Part shown: in pieces, positions 12,601-27,600 of the stretch
How positions within the stretch are numbered: the first letter of the stretch is position 1
Layout of the letters: the number at the start of each line of letters is the position of its first letter
NCBI RefSeq assembly: GCF_012273895.1
Contig: NC_052123.1
Span: 2,604,001 to 2,668,000 of the forward strand
Length of the DNA: 64,000 nt
Origin: Zerene cesonia
Lineage: Eukaryota > Arthropoda > Insecta > Lepidoptera > Pieridae
Reading direction: 5' to 3'
Made by a program: the position numbers and the translations under genes
The notes under the pieces: model-generated
What the model saw: only the letters and a program-made list of their open reading frames with translations
The model's database searches: none
Told to the model about the DNA's origin: nothing

Positions 12601-15600
12601 NNNNNNNNNNNNNNNNNNNNNNNNNNNNNNNNNNNNNNNNNNNNNNNNNATTCTAGGCACCCTAACATCACATTGATACGATACAAGACATCTAAAGCGA
12701 TTTAGACATACTGATCTATTCAACAGCCAGAACAATTAATTCACACCCATAAAATTTATATTCCTGTGAAAACGTAATCAGATAAACGGAACGTTGAAAT
12801 TAAAACGAAACATTAAGGGCCCCTGGATGATTAGAATAAATTTGTCAAGCCACGTTAATGGAATCGTGGAATCCTTTAAGATAACGGAGGAAAATGAGCA
12901 TTCGATTATCTTGATGCAGAGTTGAACGTTAATCTTTAAACAAAGCCGAATGGCCCGTAAGCAACGGCCTTAGATAAGATAGAATAGGGAATTTATCAAA
13001 TATACGTACAAAGGCCTATTTAAATTAATTTCATGATCCCTTTGCATATGAATAGGGCGTTCAACAGATTGATCCGAGAGTTTTTATTGAATTTCGGGTC
13101 ATAAAAATTGTTGTATTGTGAAGCGTTCTAAAGGAATAAATTATGCCAATTACGGAGCGATTTCTGTTAAGATATCATTTCGAGCGCTTCGCGTATTTTC
13201 TGAATAGTTAATGCGGATGAAAAATGGTAATGGATTTGACGAAAAGGAGATATTTGTTTGCTGTTATATATTCACAGTTAGTATCACTGTATTAAATATT
13301 CTTTATAAACATATTTTCAATTACGTTATAAGTTGACAGCTTTTAAGGGATTCCTGATTAGTTTTCTTTCAATCTATATATGCAAAATCGATTGATGTTC
13401 GTATGATTCGCTGAAACTCAAGAACGTCTGGGCGTATTGTGATATTTTTTTTCATTTTGGTGTAAAAGGTAAGAACAATAAGGAAAATTTATCAAAATAT
13501 TATCTTTGGCGCTGCTTCGTTGGGTCTACTAGTCATTAAACAACTATTTAATCAGCTTCAAATTCACTAACTCCCCATTAATAAAAGGCTCAAGATCTCT
13601 CTTCGACATTTCATCTGTTTGCATTAATACATATATCATTTGTAGCGGCCTTAAAAGGAAAATCTCGTTTGTCATTTATTTCTTCAAAGATACAATAAAG
13701 CATATTATTGAGACAGATTATACATACACCAAAAAAAAATCGATAACAACCTATCCGTATCGCACAATCCTTCCTACTAATATTATAAATGCGAAAGTTT
13801 GTAAGGATGTGTGTGTGTGTTTGTTGCTCATTCACGCAAAAACTGCTGAACCGATTGCAATGAAATTTGGTACGTAGACAGCTGGACAACTGGAATAACA
13901 TATGGGCAAATTTTATCCCGATATTCCTACGGGATACGAACTTACGCGGGTGACACCGCGGGGTGCAGCTAGGAAATTATATTACTACACGTATAACATC
14001 CGCGAAGAAATCGTGTTTAACAAACAACAAAATGAAAATATTAATAAACGTGAAAAGAAAATATACCCCCACGTAAACGTACCAGCCCTACGATCATAGA
14101 AATCTCGTCATAAGCTTAGTAAATGTAACAACACAAACTTATTCTGCCCGTATAAAATGTGGAGCACTTAGAAATATTGAGCATTTATTTCTCTGAGTTC
14201 CTGCTTGAAAAACGTTTCATATTTCCCACAATTACTACTTTATTTTCAAGATGTTACTTGACGATTTTATACGGTGTTAAAACATTACCTGAGTGTTTCT
14301 GCGATTCTACCGAAACTGTGTTAATGATTTTTTTGTAATCAGTATTTTAAGCTAATTTATTATATGAACCCATTTAAATAAAATATTTTATTAATTTCTA
14401 TGATGATGCCTACATGTAACAATTTCAATTCCTTCCATCGCTTACATTTTCCCTTCATGCATGTCATGTTTTTATTAATACAACAAAATTAAGCAACCAA
14501 ATATAATTAACCATAGCGAATTATGAACCAACTAGCCGCGCCCCGCGGTTTCACCTGCGTTACTCCGTGTCCTGTAGGAATATCAGGATAGAAAGTTACC
14601 TATATGTTATTCCAGTTGTCCAGCTATCCACAATCGATTGAGTAGTTTTTGCGTGAATGAGTAACAAACACCCACACATCCTTAGAAGCTTTCGCATTTA
14701 TAATATTAGTAGGATAGTAGGAAGGATAGCAACGAAGTAGGATTATGGATATTAAGCTAAAAATAATACAGTTAGCCGCGGCATTGACTCGAATTTTTTT
14801 AGAAGTATTACAATGCAAAGTTTAAATGAACCTAGCGCATAGACGACACTACGAATTCGAGTCCTAAAGTCGTCGCGTTAACGTTCTTTATTCAACACAA
14901 GTTCCTTTACATAGACAATTTTAATAACAATTTATGATACCAGAAAGAAAAACAATATTAAATCAGACAATATAAATCGCACATCGTCTATATTTATAAT
15001 ACCACACGATATGAAACAAAATGAAAATAAGGCGGGAGAGAAGAGAAATGTACAGATTTCCAATTTATTAAAAACAAACAGAATTTTCGCGCCTGACTGA
15101 ACAAGAAAAAACAATGGTGCTTTTATAATATTCTCCAGGCCCGTATTCAGGAAGTGCAATTAAGAATTTCCCGTAATATTCGGATCGAATGGGCGGAGGG
15201 CGACGTTAAACGTCATTCGGTGGCTTTCACTGGTCTGATGTGTATACAGCATTAGATGAATGAGACTTTCGTTTTATTCCATCCTATTTCAATTCCCTTT
15301 GGAATGAGTATTGCAAGGGGAAATGGGTTTTACAGTTCTGTTCTGTGTTTACAAAGATTATATTGGCGAGGTTCTTATTTATTATTTTAAGCTTTTAATA
15401 AAAACTAATGGTTACGTTGTAGGACTTCTTTCGAGCCCTTACCAAAACAATACACCAAGGAAAGAAATAAAGACAGACATTATCATGATTCAGATTTGCG
15501 TAAATGTTTAGTATTTTTGATAAAGTAAGGGCCTAAATATTATTAACGTGAATTCGGCCCTGGACAGAGTTGAACTAGAAACTCCTACGTGATAATGCAT

Positions 15601-18600
15601 CGGATAAACATAATACAATTAATGACCCGCTATATTAGATAAATCATTATAGAGAGTACATTTTTCTTTAGTTTATTATTTCTCTATAGTGACTGCGTGG
15701 ATTTATAGTTTATACGATACTAGCTGCGCCCCGCGGTTTTACCCGCGTAAGTCCGTATCCCGTAGGAATATCGGGATAAAAAAATGCCTATATGTTATTC
15801 CAGTTATCCAGCTATCTACGTTCCAAATTTCATTGCAATCGGTTCAGTAGTTTTTGTGTGAAAGAGCAACAAACACACACACATCCTTACATACTTTCGC
15901 ATTTATAATATTAGTAGGTCAGTAGGATGATGCGGATCTAATAAAATTTGCATGCCCTTTGTGGCCAATGTGTTGATCTTATTGTAATCTTTGTATACTT
16001 TTGTACACACACAAGCAAATAAAGAATTATTATTAATTTTTTGTATATTTTGTATTCTGCTCTCATATTTGAGGAGAAAAGCATTTTGCGGGCTTTTGGC
16101 CAAACAAAAGTGCTGATACTTAAGTATATGTTAGAGAAATAATTCTTTCCGCGTACGGTGAAGCTTTGGAACGATTTACCAGCTACGGTGTTCCCGAACA
16201 ATTACGACATTGGGGCCTTCAAGAAAAGAGCGTATATGTCCCTGAAAGGCCGGCAAAGCACTTGTAACCCTAGTGTTGCAAGTGTTTATGGGCGGTGGTG
16301 ACCACTTAACATCAGGTGGCCCACCTGCTCCTTTGCTTGCTCTGCCATAAAAAAAAAAAAAAAAAAAAAAAAAATGTAGTAAAAGGTGGGATAAATAAAC
16401 ATTAAAATACTCGAATAATCTAAAGATAAGAATTTACGGACTAATCGGCACGTGAGATATTTTTGAAAGAATAGAAAAAAGGGCTATTACAGCAAAAACC
16501 GCGGATTCCCGCGGAGTCCCGCCTCGTGATCAATTCTTTTCTATTCTTTCAAAATTTCTCATTTTTTAAAGCATTTCTATGTATAATATCTATATCTAAA
16601 ACTTAATTAAACGGCACGTGTTTAAAATCACGGCCTTTTGTAAAAGAGTGTGGGTTCAGCTATGTATACTTAGTTTTTAGACTAGTGTAAAGCTTTTAGT
16701 ATATTATTTATTTATTCTTTATTGTTCTTAACAAAAACTACAAAAACTTAATAAAATTACAATATAAACAATACAATATATTATATAATATTACGTTTCA
16801 CAGAAGGCTTTCAATAATATTCCGTATCTACATATAATTAAAGCATATAATTACACAAACAACTTTCGTGTGTAGGAACGCAACACAATACGTGTAATGG
16901 TAGGTAAAACAGGAACAATATAATCTCTTACCTATATTATTAAGTGCATTCGAGATAGATAATGCGATTATTAACCCAGCTAGATTCCGTCTTGTTAAGA
17001 ATTACTCATAAGTAACAGGCTGCGTTCATAGACACGCGATAGCGAGGCCTCGGGAGAAAAATACAAAAACATTGTGTACTCGCTGCGCCCCGCGGTTTCA
17101 CCCGCGTAAGTCTGTATCCCGTAGGAATTTCGGGATAAAAAGTTGCCTATATGTCATTCCAGTTGTCCAGCTATCTACGTACTAAATTTCATTGCGATCG
17201 GTTCGGTAGTTTTTGCGTGAAAGAGCAACAAACACACACACACATCCTCACAAACTTTCGCATTTATAATATTAGTAGGATTATAAGTAGGATTTGTTCC
17301 AAGAAATATCCTTCTAACGTTATAAACGCCAAACTTTGTCAGTATGAATGGATGTTTGTTACTCTTTTACGCGAAAACAACTTATTGTATCTGTATGAAA
17401 TTTAATACAGATATAGATTATAGTCTGGATTAGCAGATAGACAATTCAGCCGAGTAACGGGATTATTGTGGGAGTCGAGCACGCTTCGGCACGAATTGGG
17501 CCAGCTCGCACCGGGGAAATACCACACCCCCACAGAAAACCGACGTGAAATAGTGGCATGCCACTGTGTTTCGTACGGTGAGTGGGGGAGCCGGAGGCCC
17601 GTTTCCTTTTCCTCGCCCGTCCCAGTCCATTCCTTCTTTCCAGTCGTTAATTCATTCCTTTTCCCTTATCCCAAAAAAGCGGGCAGCGCATTCGCAGAGG
17701 CCCAACCTTTGTGAATGTTCATGGGCGGTGGTGATCGCTTATCATCAGGCGATCCACCAGCTCAGTTGCCCGCTATGACATATTAAAAAAAAAAAAAAAA
17801 ACCAAGCGAAGCGTGTTCCAGCTGTCCCTTCATACCGAAATTTTCCGCTCCCGCTACCGCTCGTACCATCACCGCTCCACGAAATCAATACAACACTGTT
17901 TGTACAACATAATTGTACCTCAATTACTACCGAACCGTGAGACCGAATTAACCGAAAGTTTGTTTCGAGAAGCGATTGCGTGTTCCACAATGGACATGTA
18001 ACAATACGTTTATATGTCGAGTATTTATATGATAACAGTGAGTTGAGGCATTATATTCATCATCAGCCCACATATGTTCCCACTGCTGGGACACGGGCCT
18101 CCTATGAGGGTTCAGGCCATAATCCACCACGCTGGCCAAGTGCGGGTTGGCAGATGTCACAGTCTTTGTCATCACATGTCGTCGAACTTTTTTTTTTTTA
18201 TTATTGGACTGGCCGGTTTCCTCACGATGTTTTCCTTCACCGTTTTATGCAGTGGTGATGTTATCTACATGTGCAGATAAATTGAAAAATCAATTTATTT
18301 CCTGCACGCTCGCCCGGTCTCGAACCCCGACTTATCGACCTAAGTCCGAGGTTCTCACCACTGAGCCACCACTGCTTATATAGGCATAATATTAAATATG
18401 ATGTTTTCTAGTATTTCAACCGACGTTCCCAAAACTACGGAGGTTCTCAATTCGTCGTACTATTTTGAGGTGTATTTCAACCGACGTTTTTAAAGACTAA
18501 GGGGTTCTCAATTCGACTGTATTGGTATTAGGGTGTACTTTAACACGTTCCCAAAAAAGTAAGAGATTCCCTATTGAACTGTATTATTTTTAGAACAAAA

Positions 18601-21600
18601 AGCAGTGATGGCTCAGTGGTAAGGACCTCGGACTTCAAAATCGATAAGTCGGGGTTCGAGACCGGGCGAGCGCGCAGGAAATAAATTGATTTTTCAATTT
18701 ATCTGCGCATGTAGATATCATCACCACTGCTTCAACGGTGAAGGAAAACATCGTGAGGAAACCGGCATGTCCAAGAATTAAAAGTTCGACGGCATGTGAC
18801 ATCTGCCAACCCGCACTTGGCCAGCGTGGTGGATTATGGCCTGAACCCTCATAGGAGGCCTGAGTCCCAGCAGTGGGAACATATATGGGCTGATGATGAT
18901 TTTTAGAACAGTGAAGACACAAGACAACATGAAGACAGAAGACCGTTACATTTGCATTAGGCTGTATTTTCATAAGAAGACAGTCGAATGCAAATATAAA
19001 AAAAAAATAACGTAAATTAATATTTTTTATAGAAGATTACGTCGACGATATATAAACTATATACTATAAGTATATAAACTAAAACTATATATAAAAACTA
19101 AAGAAATACTTGCTTTTAAGAAAACGCGTTCTCGTATAATCTAAACGAATATTAAAGGGGAAAGATTTGTGTGTTTGTAATGTTTTCACATAAAAAATAG
19201 TCTACCATTTTTAGAAATTATTTCCATTAGAAAGCTACATTTACACTGCCTGATATAGGCTATATAATACAAGAGGCTCGTCCCGGCTCCGCCCGGATAT
19301 CAAGATTTCTGTTTCCAGACAGCTCATACCCTACCTACCCTGTCTTTATACCAAATTTTATAAAAATCCCTTAAGTAGTTTCAGCGTGATTGGCGTACAA
19401 ACATCCAAGCAAACATACTTCCACATTTATAATATTAGTGTGATATATCACGGGCGAAGCCGGCATGGACCGCAAGCTTATAGACACCTTACCTCTGGAA
19501 CCCGAGCTGACTTGGCACTGGTATTTGGCATCGTCTTCAAGCGTCACATCACGAATATCGAGAGAATAGTCCCCTGCAAAAGTAAATCAATTAAAATATT
19601 TATTCAATAAATGTAGCATTATGTACAACTTCCTATAATAAGATTATCCCATAGGCATTTTTATTTCGCTTACTTTTATGACAAAAGGAATTGTTTTATG
19701 AGACAAAATAATCCACAAATTAGGGAATCAAAATTGTCACTAAAACTGACACACACAGACAGACAAGTTTGTGTGTTTGTGTGTATCAACATATATACAA
19801 TAGTTAGTGTATGTGTACAAATATGTTAAGTTTTCATAATACACTATCTCTAACCCTCATAGGAGGCCTGTGTCCCAGCAGTGGGAACATATATGGGCTG
19901 ATGATGATGATGACTTTCTCTAATGTCGTATTAGATATCCATTTTAAAATTGTGTTCTAATTGTTGATTTTTTATATATATTATTTTTAATAGTATTGTG
20001 TAATACTTTATTGGACGATGTTTTAACCAAGGCTGGAAAAATTGCCCCCAACTGTCAAATTTATAGCGTTCTTAACCTAAAAAAAAAATACTACATACCA
20101 AACCAATACATTATAATGTATTATGATGCATTTACAAATTTCTGCGAATAGTAACGTACACGCATATGTAAGTAGTGACCTCAATATTTCCCTTGAAATT
20201 TGCCAAACTACTGTACAATTCAACAAAGTGTGAAACAGTGATTCGTGACTCTTACTACGAGTGTTACGTCGAGTTGCGCGACGACTGGCGTACACGAATG
20301 TGTAAATGCACCATTAAATAAACTTTATGATACAATGGATTAGGTATCGCATGTCATTTTAACAACAATAATATTATTGTACGTACGTCTCAGGGGAGGA
20401 ATTTAATTCTGAAACACTAGATCTAATTATAAACACGACGGTGAATGAAATACATAATGGAACATCGCTGAAGTATTTTTTGGTTTGTTACGTCATAACG
20501 TTCGATTGGTGAATCGATTTTGATGATTTTTGATTAGAAGCTACCATATGCTGCCATATAAATTTGGTCCGGTACTGACAATTTGATGGCAGTTGAGAAT
20601 TCGTTATTGAATTCAGAATATTGCATACATGAAGTATATTATCATAGTGTTAAAAAACTACAACGTAATAAACATATTTTGTACATTATTCTTTAATATC
20701 TGACATGTTTTCAATTAAAAACGGATTCAACACTACACCACTTTGTGTATCACAAAATTAATTATGCGTAAATTTGTAAAATGTGTAACTATCAATAAAA
20801 ATTAATGGAAGCATAATTCAAAACAATGTCTGCATTTTAATGAAATTAATATTGTAGGCATAACATAGACCCTATTGTCGCTTTGATACACAATATTAAA
20901 GACATAAATATAAATGATTGATTAAATATTTAACATATCCATCATATACATATAACAATAACAATTCAATCTCTCTTTGAATCACATTATCCTACTTCCT
21001 ACTAATATTATAAATGCGAAAGTTTGCAAGGATGTGTGTGTATTTGTTACGCAAAAACTACTGAACCGATTGAAATGAAATTTGGTACGTAGACAACTGG
21101 ACAACTGGAATAATATATAGGCAACTTTTTATCCCGATATTCCTACGGGATACAGGCCTAAGCGGGTGAAACCGAGGGGCGCAGCTAGTAGATTATATGG
21201 TTAGACCAATAGGGCATTATACAATTCGATATGGAATATGCCTTAGATATTTGAAGAGGCTGAAATATTTGAGACCCCGTGAAAAATAGTATCATCATCC
21301 TTATGCATACTTTATATCTCTAAATATCTATATCCCGGCTGAGAACTGAGAAGTCCTAGGTTCGGTTCACGGTGGGAACCAGCAAAAGATTGACCGAGTA
21401 GAAAAATGGATCAGACCAATGTCGTGAAATGTATTTTAATTAATCACCCTACAAAAACAATTACCTTTGAACGCAGGCAGAGCCCGGGCGAAGGGCCAGT
21501 CTTGTATTATTCTATTTAGAATTGTAAATCAGGTAACTAATTACATTAAACACGTTACAGCCGTCATAATGATCAAAAGGTTAACAGTTTAATATCACAA

Positions 21601-24600
21601 AGATACCTTTACGTATGACGTCTGTTTGTTTAATATAATGATATTGCTCAATATCAAAGAGCTTATATATAGAGTATTTAAACGGTATTTAACTAGAATA
21701 TTTGATAAACCACTTAATTATTATACAAAAATAATATGGATGGTATAAGTCCAACGCCTCTAACTGTGAAAATGAGAAACATTATCAGGGCCTGAATATT
21801 TATAGTAAATGTACAGGTAAGTGGTGTTTGCTTTATTTATTTTGTGTGGTTTTTATCTTTTGAAATCTTGTGATTATTCATAGTACAAACTTATTATACT
21901 TTTTCTTAATTAGTTGCTCCCGGCGGTTTCACCCGCGTAAGTCCGTATCCCGTAGGAATATCGGGATAAAAAGTTGCCTATATGTTATTCCAGTTGTCCA
22001 GCTGTCTACGTACCAAATTTCATTGCAATCGGTTCAGAAGTTTTTGCGTGAAAGAGCAACAAAAACACACACATGCTTACAAACTTTCGCATTTATAATA
22101 TTATAGTAGGATAGTAGGATATGTCTGGAATATTTTTACAAATGCCTATTGAAAATCAGACCACTCGTTTCAAAGGCTTCGAAGGAGGAAGGAAAAATCT
22201 GATAATAACTGTAGTATTACACTTTATCAAACATCAATAACTGTTATCGTTAACTCAACTGTAAAAACAACATTTTAACCCTTTCAAGATATATCTTGAG
22301 TTTATTTGATTTTTGTACGTTTTGTGATTTATATTATACTTAAATAATAACAATCGATGTCCATATAGGTATATTTATAAATATTTTCGTCCTTATATCT
22401 TTTTTTTATGTCACAGTCGGCAATGGATCTGGTGGGACGCCTGATGGTAAGCGTTACCACCGCCCATGAACATTTGTAGAGGCGTAAATTCGATTACAGA
22501 CCTTACGCCTCTACAAATGAATTGCCGACTTTAAATTGGGAAGGCATTAAGAAAGGATTGGCGAGAGAAATAAAGGAAAGGACTGGGAAGGGGAAGGAAA
22601 AGGATATGGGCCTCCGGCTTCCCCACTCACCGAACGAAACACAGCAGAATGCTATTTCACGCCGGTCTTCTGTGGGGGTGTGGTACTTATATCTTATAGA
22701 TTAATCAAGTTAGCATTATAAAAAATGAACATAATAGTAAACCAACCTTCTTCATCGCTTCCGATCATTTTATACCGGTCGTAGCCACTCAGGTCTCTAT
22801 GCAGACCTAGACCGAAGTCGTCCTTCGTCCACTGAAGTTGACCAGCCTTGTTTTCCACCCGGCAGGGTAGGGTCACACGCGACCCTATCACTGCTGTCTG
22901 TTAATAAAATATTATATTAGTGGCAAGCAATTCAGTTGAAAGCCCAGCTCGCGGTGGATCTCAGCTATGTTTTATGAAAATCAAAAGTTAAAGGTGGCGG
23001 CCACCAGAGAGTCGGATTAAATAATTTTTCACAACTCCCTTAATATGCGTATAAATTGAGAGGAGAGGGCTCAAATAGTAAAATATACATACATTATACG
23101 CTATTTGAAAATTTCAAATTGAAGATGCCAAACAACGTATCATGGAGTCGGAGGGTACTATAATAAAATTTATTTGTGAAAAGTTGGTTTATAAAATAAC
23201 AAATAATATTAATATTAACATATTACTAAGCATACTGGTGTGCTACAAATGTTTATTGTTTTAAATTTTTAGGTCAAATAAGGATACAAGTGCCCTTTTC
23301 TCCGAGTTAATAAATGACATATCTTTTAACTAATATTGTTAATGAGAAAGTATGTTCATTTGTCTTTCTGTCACATTGAAATGAAACGATTTTAATAATA
23401 TGATTTTTAGATCACGACTAGGACCCTGGTCCTGGTCCCAGGGACGTTTTTGTAGAAAATTATATTTTTTAAAGATAGCTAGACACAATGGATAAGATAG
23501 ATTTTAATTTGTTAAATATCTTCTTATCAATGGTAATGATAAAAGTATTACTGATAATAACAAACTGAACATCTTAATAAATGTCCATTATGCTAGAGGG
23601 AAACGGTAAAATTAATAAAATGTCGGATTAATTGACGCGATAACTTCGTTTGATCTCATGTTAAGCTCAGATAAGATACGTGGGAATTAATAGTAGCGCA
23701 TCAGACTGTCCACTTTTCAATATATTGCGCAGTAAGGGCTTGTTCAGTGCCAAGGATTCTGTTACCTACATATGAAGTACGCATTTACCTATCCCGGTCG
23801 TTTCGTTTGTTCTTATCATGAACTAGCAGTTCACCCCGACTTCGCCTGACGAACATATATAGCCTGTGTCACTCGGCGAAGTTGCAGCTGTCTAATGGTG
23901 AGAATTTTCAAAATCGGTTCAGTAGTTTTTCGAGATTATCCATTACAAACAAAAATACAAATTAAAAAAATAAATAAATAAATAAATAAAATTTCTTTAT
24001 TTGTTTTAAAAATTATTCCTATTTATATTATAAATGGGGTTACTCTAGATTATCGGTCCGTCAAAGCTTTGTTTGTTGTATATATCTGTTAGAAACAAAG
24101 AAAAAGTATTTTATGGCAAAAAATATTATACTAATACATTATTTCCTAAGCTATACGGCAAACGGACACAGCCTCAGCGAAATGCCGTACGTCGTAATGC
24201 TGGTCCGGTATTAACTACAAACATATAAGCATAAGCTATATATATTAGCTTATAGCTCCGGAATCACGTGGGTATAATATATATAGGAGAATTTTTGAGT
24301 TCGCTCAAATAATTCCGTAAACAGGCGCGTTTAAAGAAATAAACAACCAAAAATTACATCTTTATATTGTCACTATTTTTTTAGTTTTTTTCTATTTGTG
24401 TAAAGTGAAGGCACTCAAAAACGGGCTAGCTCTGTTAATATATATAAAAGTACCTCATTGAACTAAGATTATTCATATATTGTATTACATACATCCATTT
24501 CTATCTAGAGAAATTAATAGTATGTTTTGATTGAATTAAATGTTAAATACTTAGTAACATTTTGTAGTATATCTTATTTACCGTACAATGCGGTTATTTC

Positions 24601-27600
24601 CTACCTAAAAAAGATATTTATTTATAATAGGTACAATCCAAAAGGACAATGCAAACTAATTTCATCAATAGCATTCGTGAGTGTATAAACAGCGAACTTA
24701 TTGCTAATAGTCATTCTCTATAAGCAACCTTACATAGTATAATTATTTCAATAAGTATAAAACATTTAATTTGTAGTCAATTAGCTTTCAAACGCTTTAT
24801 AAATATCATAGGGAGAGGTGTCCATTAAGTACATGAAACCGATAGAAAAGAAGGAATTCAATTGCTGAGGCGTTATCACGGGCGGCCGAGAGATTAGGCG
24901 TTGCTACGGTTTGGTAAAATGACGCGTGTTCGAATCCCACCTCCCCTATTCTTTAAAAAATCCTCATTTATAAAACATATTAATTGCAAATTCGTTCGAA
25001 TACTAGATTCAGTTAAACCGTTTCCTGTTTCAAACGTCACATAACCTGTATAATAACTGTGAGCAGCGTCAAGCGATCGTTTATTTAATTCAATAAATCA
25101 ATTAACATAAATTGACGTCTCAAGTATCCACGGGTATTCAATTCTATGATAGTATCGGACATTTCACGGAAGCGAACTTATTTAAATTCTTATTCCCAGT
25201 ATTGATGATAATTTTATATTGTGTCATTAAAGATAATTATATAATTGGGTTAGTGTTGAAGGGTTATTCAGTTCTGAGGGTCGTTTATTAATAATAAATC
25301 GATTGTCAAGCTATTTTCACAAAATACGAAAGAGGTTTTCAATTTACATCCATATTTTTGTGTTTAATAGGAAATTGTTGTCAGTAGATCCCAATGATTT
25401 ATCGCTAACTAGCTTTTGCTCGTGGCTTCGCATACGTTAAATCCTGTAAAGTTTTGATAGATGTTACTATTAACATATAAACCTTGCTCTTGATTCAATC
25501 TATCTATTAAAAAAACACCAAGATCAGTTGCATAGTTTTAAAGATTTAAGCATACATACATTAGGACAGAAAGTGACTTTATTTACACTATGTACTGATT
25601 AACAGATGTTCATAACATGGAGAGATATATGTACGTTGTTAAAATGCATACTGTATTAAACGGTATAGTCCAAAGACCGAAGTGAATATTACATATGCAG
25701 CATTTCGTCTTACATTCAGTCTTGTCCAACGTTTCTTCGCGATACGTTCTGTGATACGCAGATGACTCTTTAGAATTTTGATCTAACGATCTTAGTATCA
25801 AATATTATGCTCGTTATAATCAGATCTAACTAATAAGAAATTGATAAGTTGTAACGGATTTTAAACGCGATTAATTATTATATCAAATAACCCGACGTTG
25901 CGGGGAGAAGTAGAGGATTAGACGTTACATGTCTCATTGGTCATATAAAAATTGATTGAACTACTTCAGCCTATTTCTTGTATCATTTGATATACATATT
26001 GTGAAACAATCCCCACCCCCACCCAAAAAGGGGCTGGACCCTTTTTTAAATTGCGGGCGCCATTTTGAAAATTTATATTGACTATATCACTTCCATAATT
26101 CTGATGAATACGACACCCTATATATCAAAATCTGTGCAGCCGTTCAGGCTGTAAGGCGAGCCAAAAAATTCTCACTCCTTCCGTCACAGTCAGGTAACGT
26201 ATGTCCATAGTATTGTTTGTATGTATGTATACTATACTCTGTATTACGGTAAATCATATCACTGTTAAAACGAGCGAAATTAAAAATAGACATGACAAAA
26301 CTATACCGAACTTATTAAGTCTGTCTCGTCTATTTGCAAACTCGATTAAACCTACAATCCCTCGACTAGTTCTCAAGTTATTCGTTCCGGAAATATAAAG
26401 GAATGTGAAATTTTATACCATTTTGTCGTACAGTGAAAGCGAAGCGATCGGATGCTATATGATACTATAAGATGGGCTTGGGGTTACCGTGATTTCTTAA
26501 AACACTACTAAATCCAGTTTGGAAATTGTATACTTTGTATCATCTACATATTTTACATGTATTTTAACTTACTTTTACATTCCAAGATCAAAATGAGACA
26601 GATCAGTCTAGATGTTTTGGATTTTAGCGAGACAAACGAACAACAATTCTTTTTTTTTTGGAAATATATAAACGATATTTTTGACTATTCATCGAAACAT
26701 ATGTCCTTTAATCATATACATAAGCTGAAACCCTTGCTATATTTATATACAAAAATGCAATCTAATACCCATTTAAATAAATGTTACATATATCACAATC
26801 GACACGTATGACAGAATACATTGAACAGAACAATTATAATAGAACTATAATGTAAAGAATATAAGCAGCGATAATAACGCTATGATTAATAATATTTTAA
26901 TAGTTACAACTTACATGTATTATATTTAGATTGTCCTATTATAAAATCACAAAAACCAACTCTTCAAATTTCATAAACAAATACAATAAAATCACAAGCC
27001 TACTTACAATTTTCTTTATATTATAGCACGTCGTCTATGATACATATTTTATCGCCTATAGTATTCAGAGATCAAGTATACATGTAACGACTCTTCAGCT
27101 TTTGAAATACAGTGCTACTTTATCTTTATATATTTATCTTTGGAATGGAGGGTGTATCACCATCGCATCAGTGTAACCTTCAGAATAATCCTCCGGACAT
27201 CACTAGTCTTCGGTATATTTAACAATCTATACAGATAACAACAAGACACATAGCATTTGGAATAGACAATAGTGACAATACAATATCTTCAGTCCTATCA
27301 CCATTTCAAAGACTAGTTTATAGCACTGTATATAAGATCGGAAATTGTCATTTCAGAAGAAAAAGAAGAAGCACTGTATATTTGCAAACAACATTTACAA
27401 GTAAATTTAAGAACACTTTTTTTTTATGTCATAGCGGGCAACTGAGCTGGTGGTTCGCTTGGTAAGCGATCACTACCGCCCATGAACATTCGCAAAGGTA
27501 GTGCCTCTGCGAATGCGCTGCCCGCTTTTAGTGGGTAAGGGAAAAGGAACGANNNNNNNNNNNNNNNNNNNNNNNNNNNNNNNNNNNNNNNNNNNNNNNN

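Larger units (their letters stand above)
8111..19492 (-). other. Intron 3, the longest complete intron
   Basis: 11,382 bases including 1000 N. Repeats occupy much of 13.7-19.5 kb (five Lep1 copies, LINE 3' end, A-tailed retroposon, inverted SINE pair). The stretches 8700-9010 and 12830-13250 look non-repetitive and are somewhat richer in GC. No alternative exon was recognised. Confidence 0.9.
19574..22746 (-). other. Intron 2
   Basis: 3173 bases, GT-AG. It contains a SINE-A 3' fragment, two Lep1 copies in opposite orientation (20997-21189 and 21911-22111) and an A-tailed retroposon copy ending about 55 bases from the exon 2 donor. 19914-20996 is mostly AT-rich with nothing recognised. Confidence 0.9.

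Noticed and set aside
11480..12735. Long frames on both strands near 11.5-12.7 kb
   Set aside because: They are open only because the gap is N; the real flanks show no coding character.
17466..17778. Small frames with GEWGSRRPVSF or HELGQLAPGKYH
   Set aside because: Translations of the A-tailed retroposon family; both strands and several frames give similar peptides.
24892..24950. Possible tRNA gene
   Set aside because: B box is good, but no acceptor stem forms, and a second copy with the same flanks at 31255 shows it is a SINE head.
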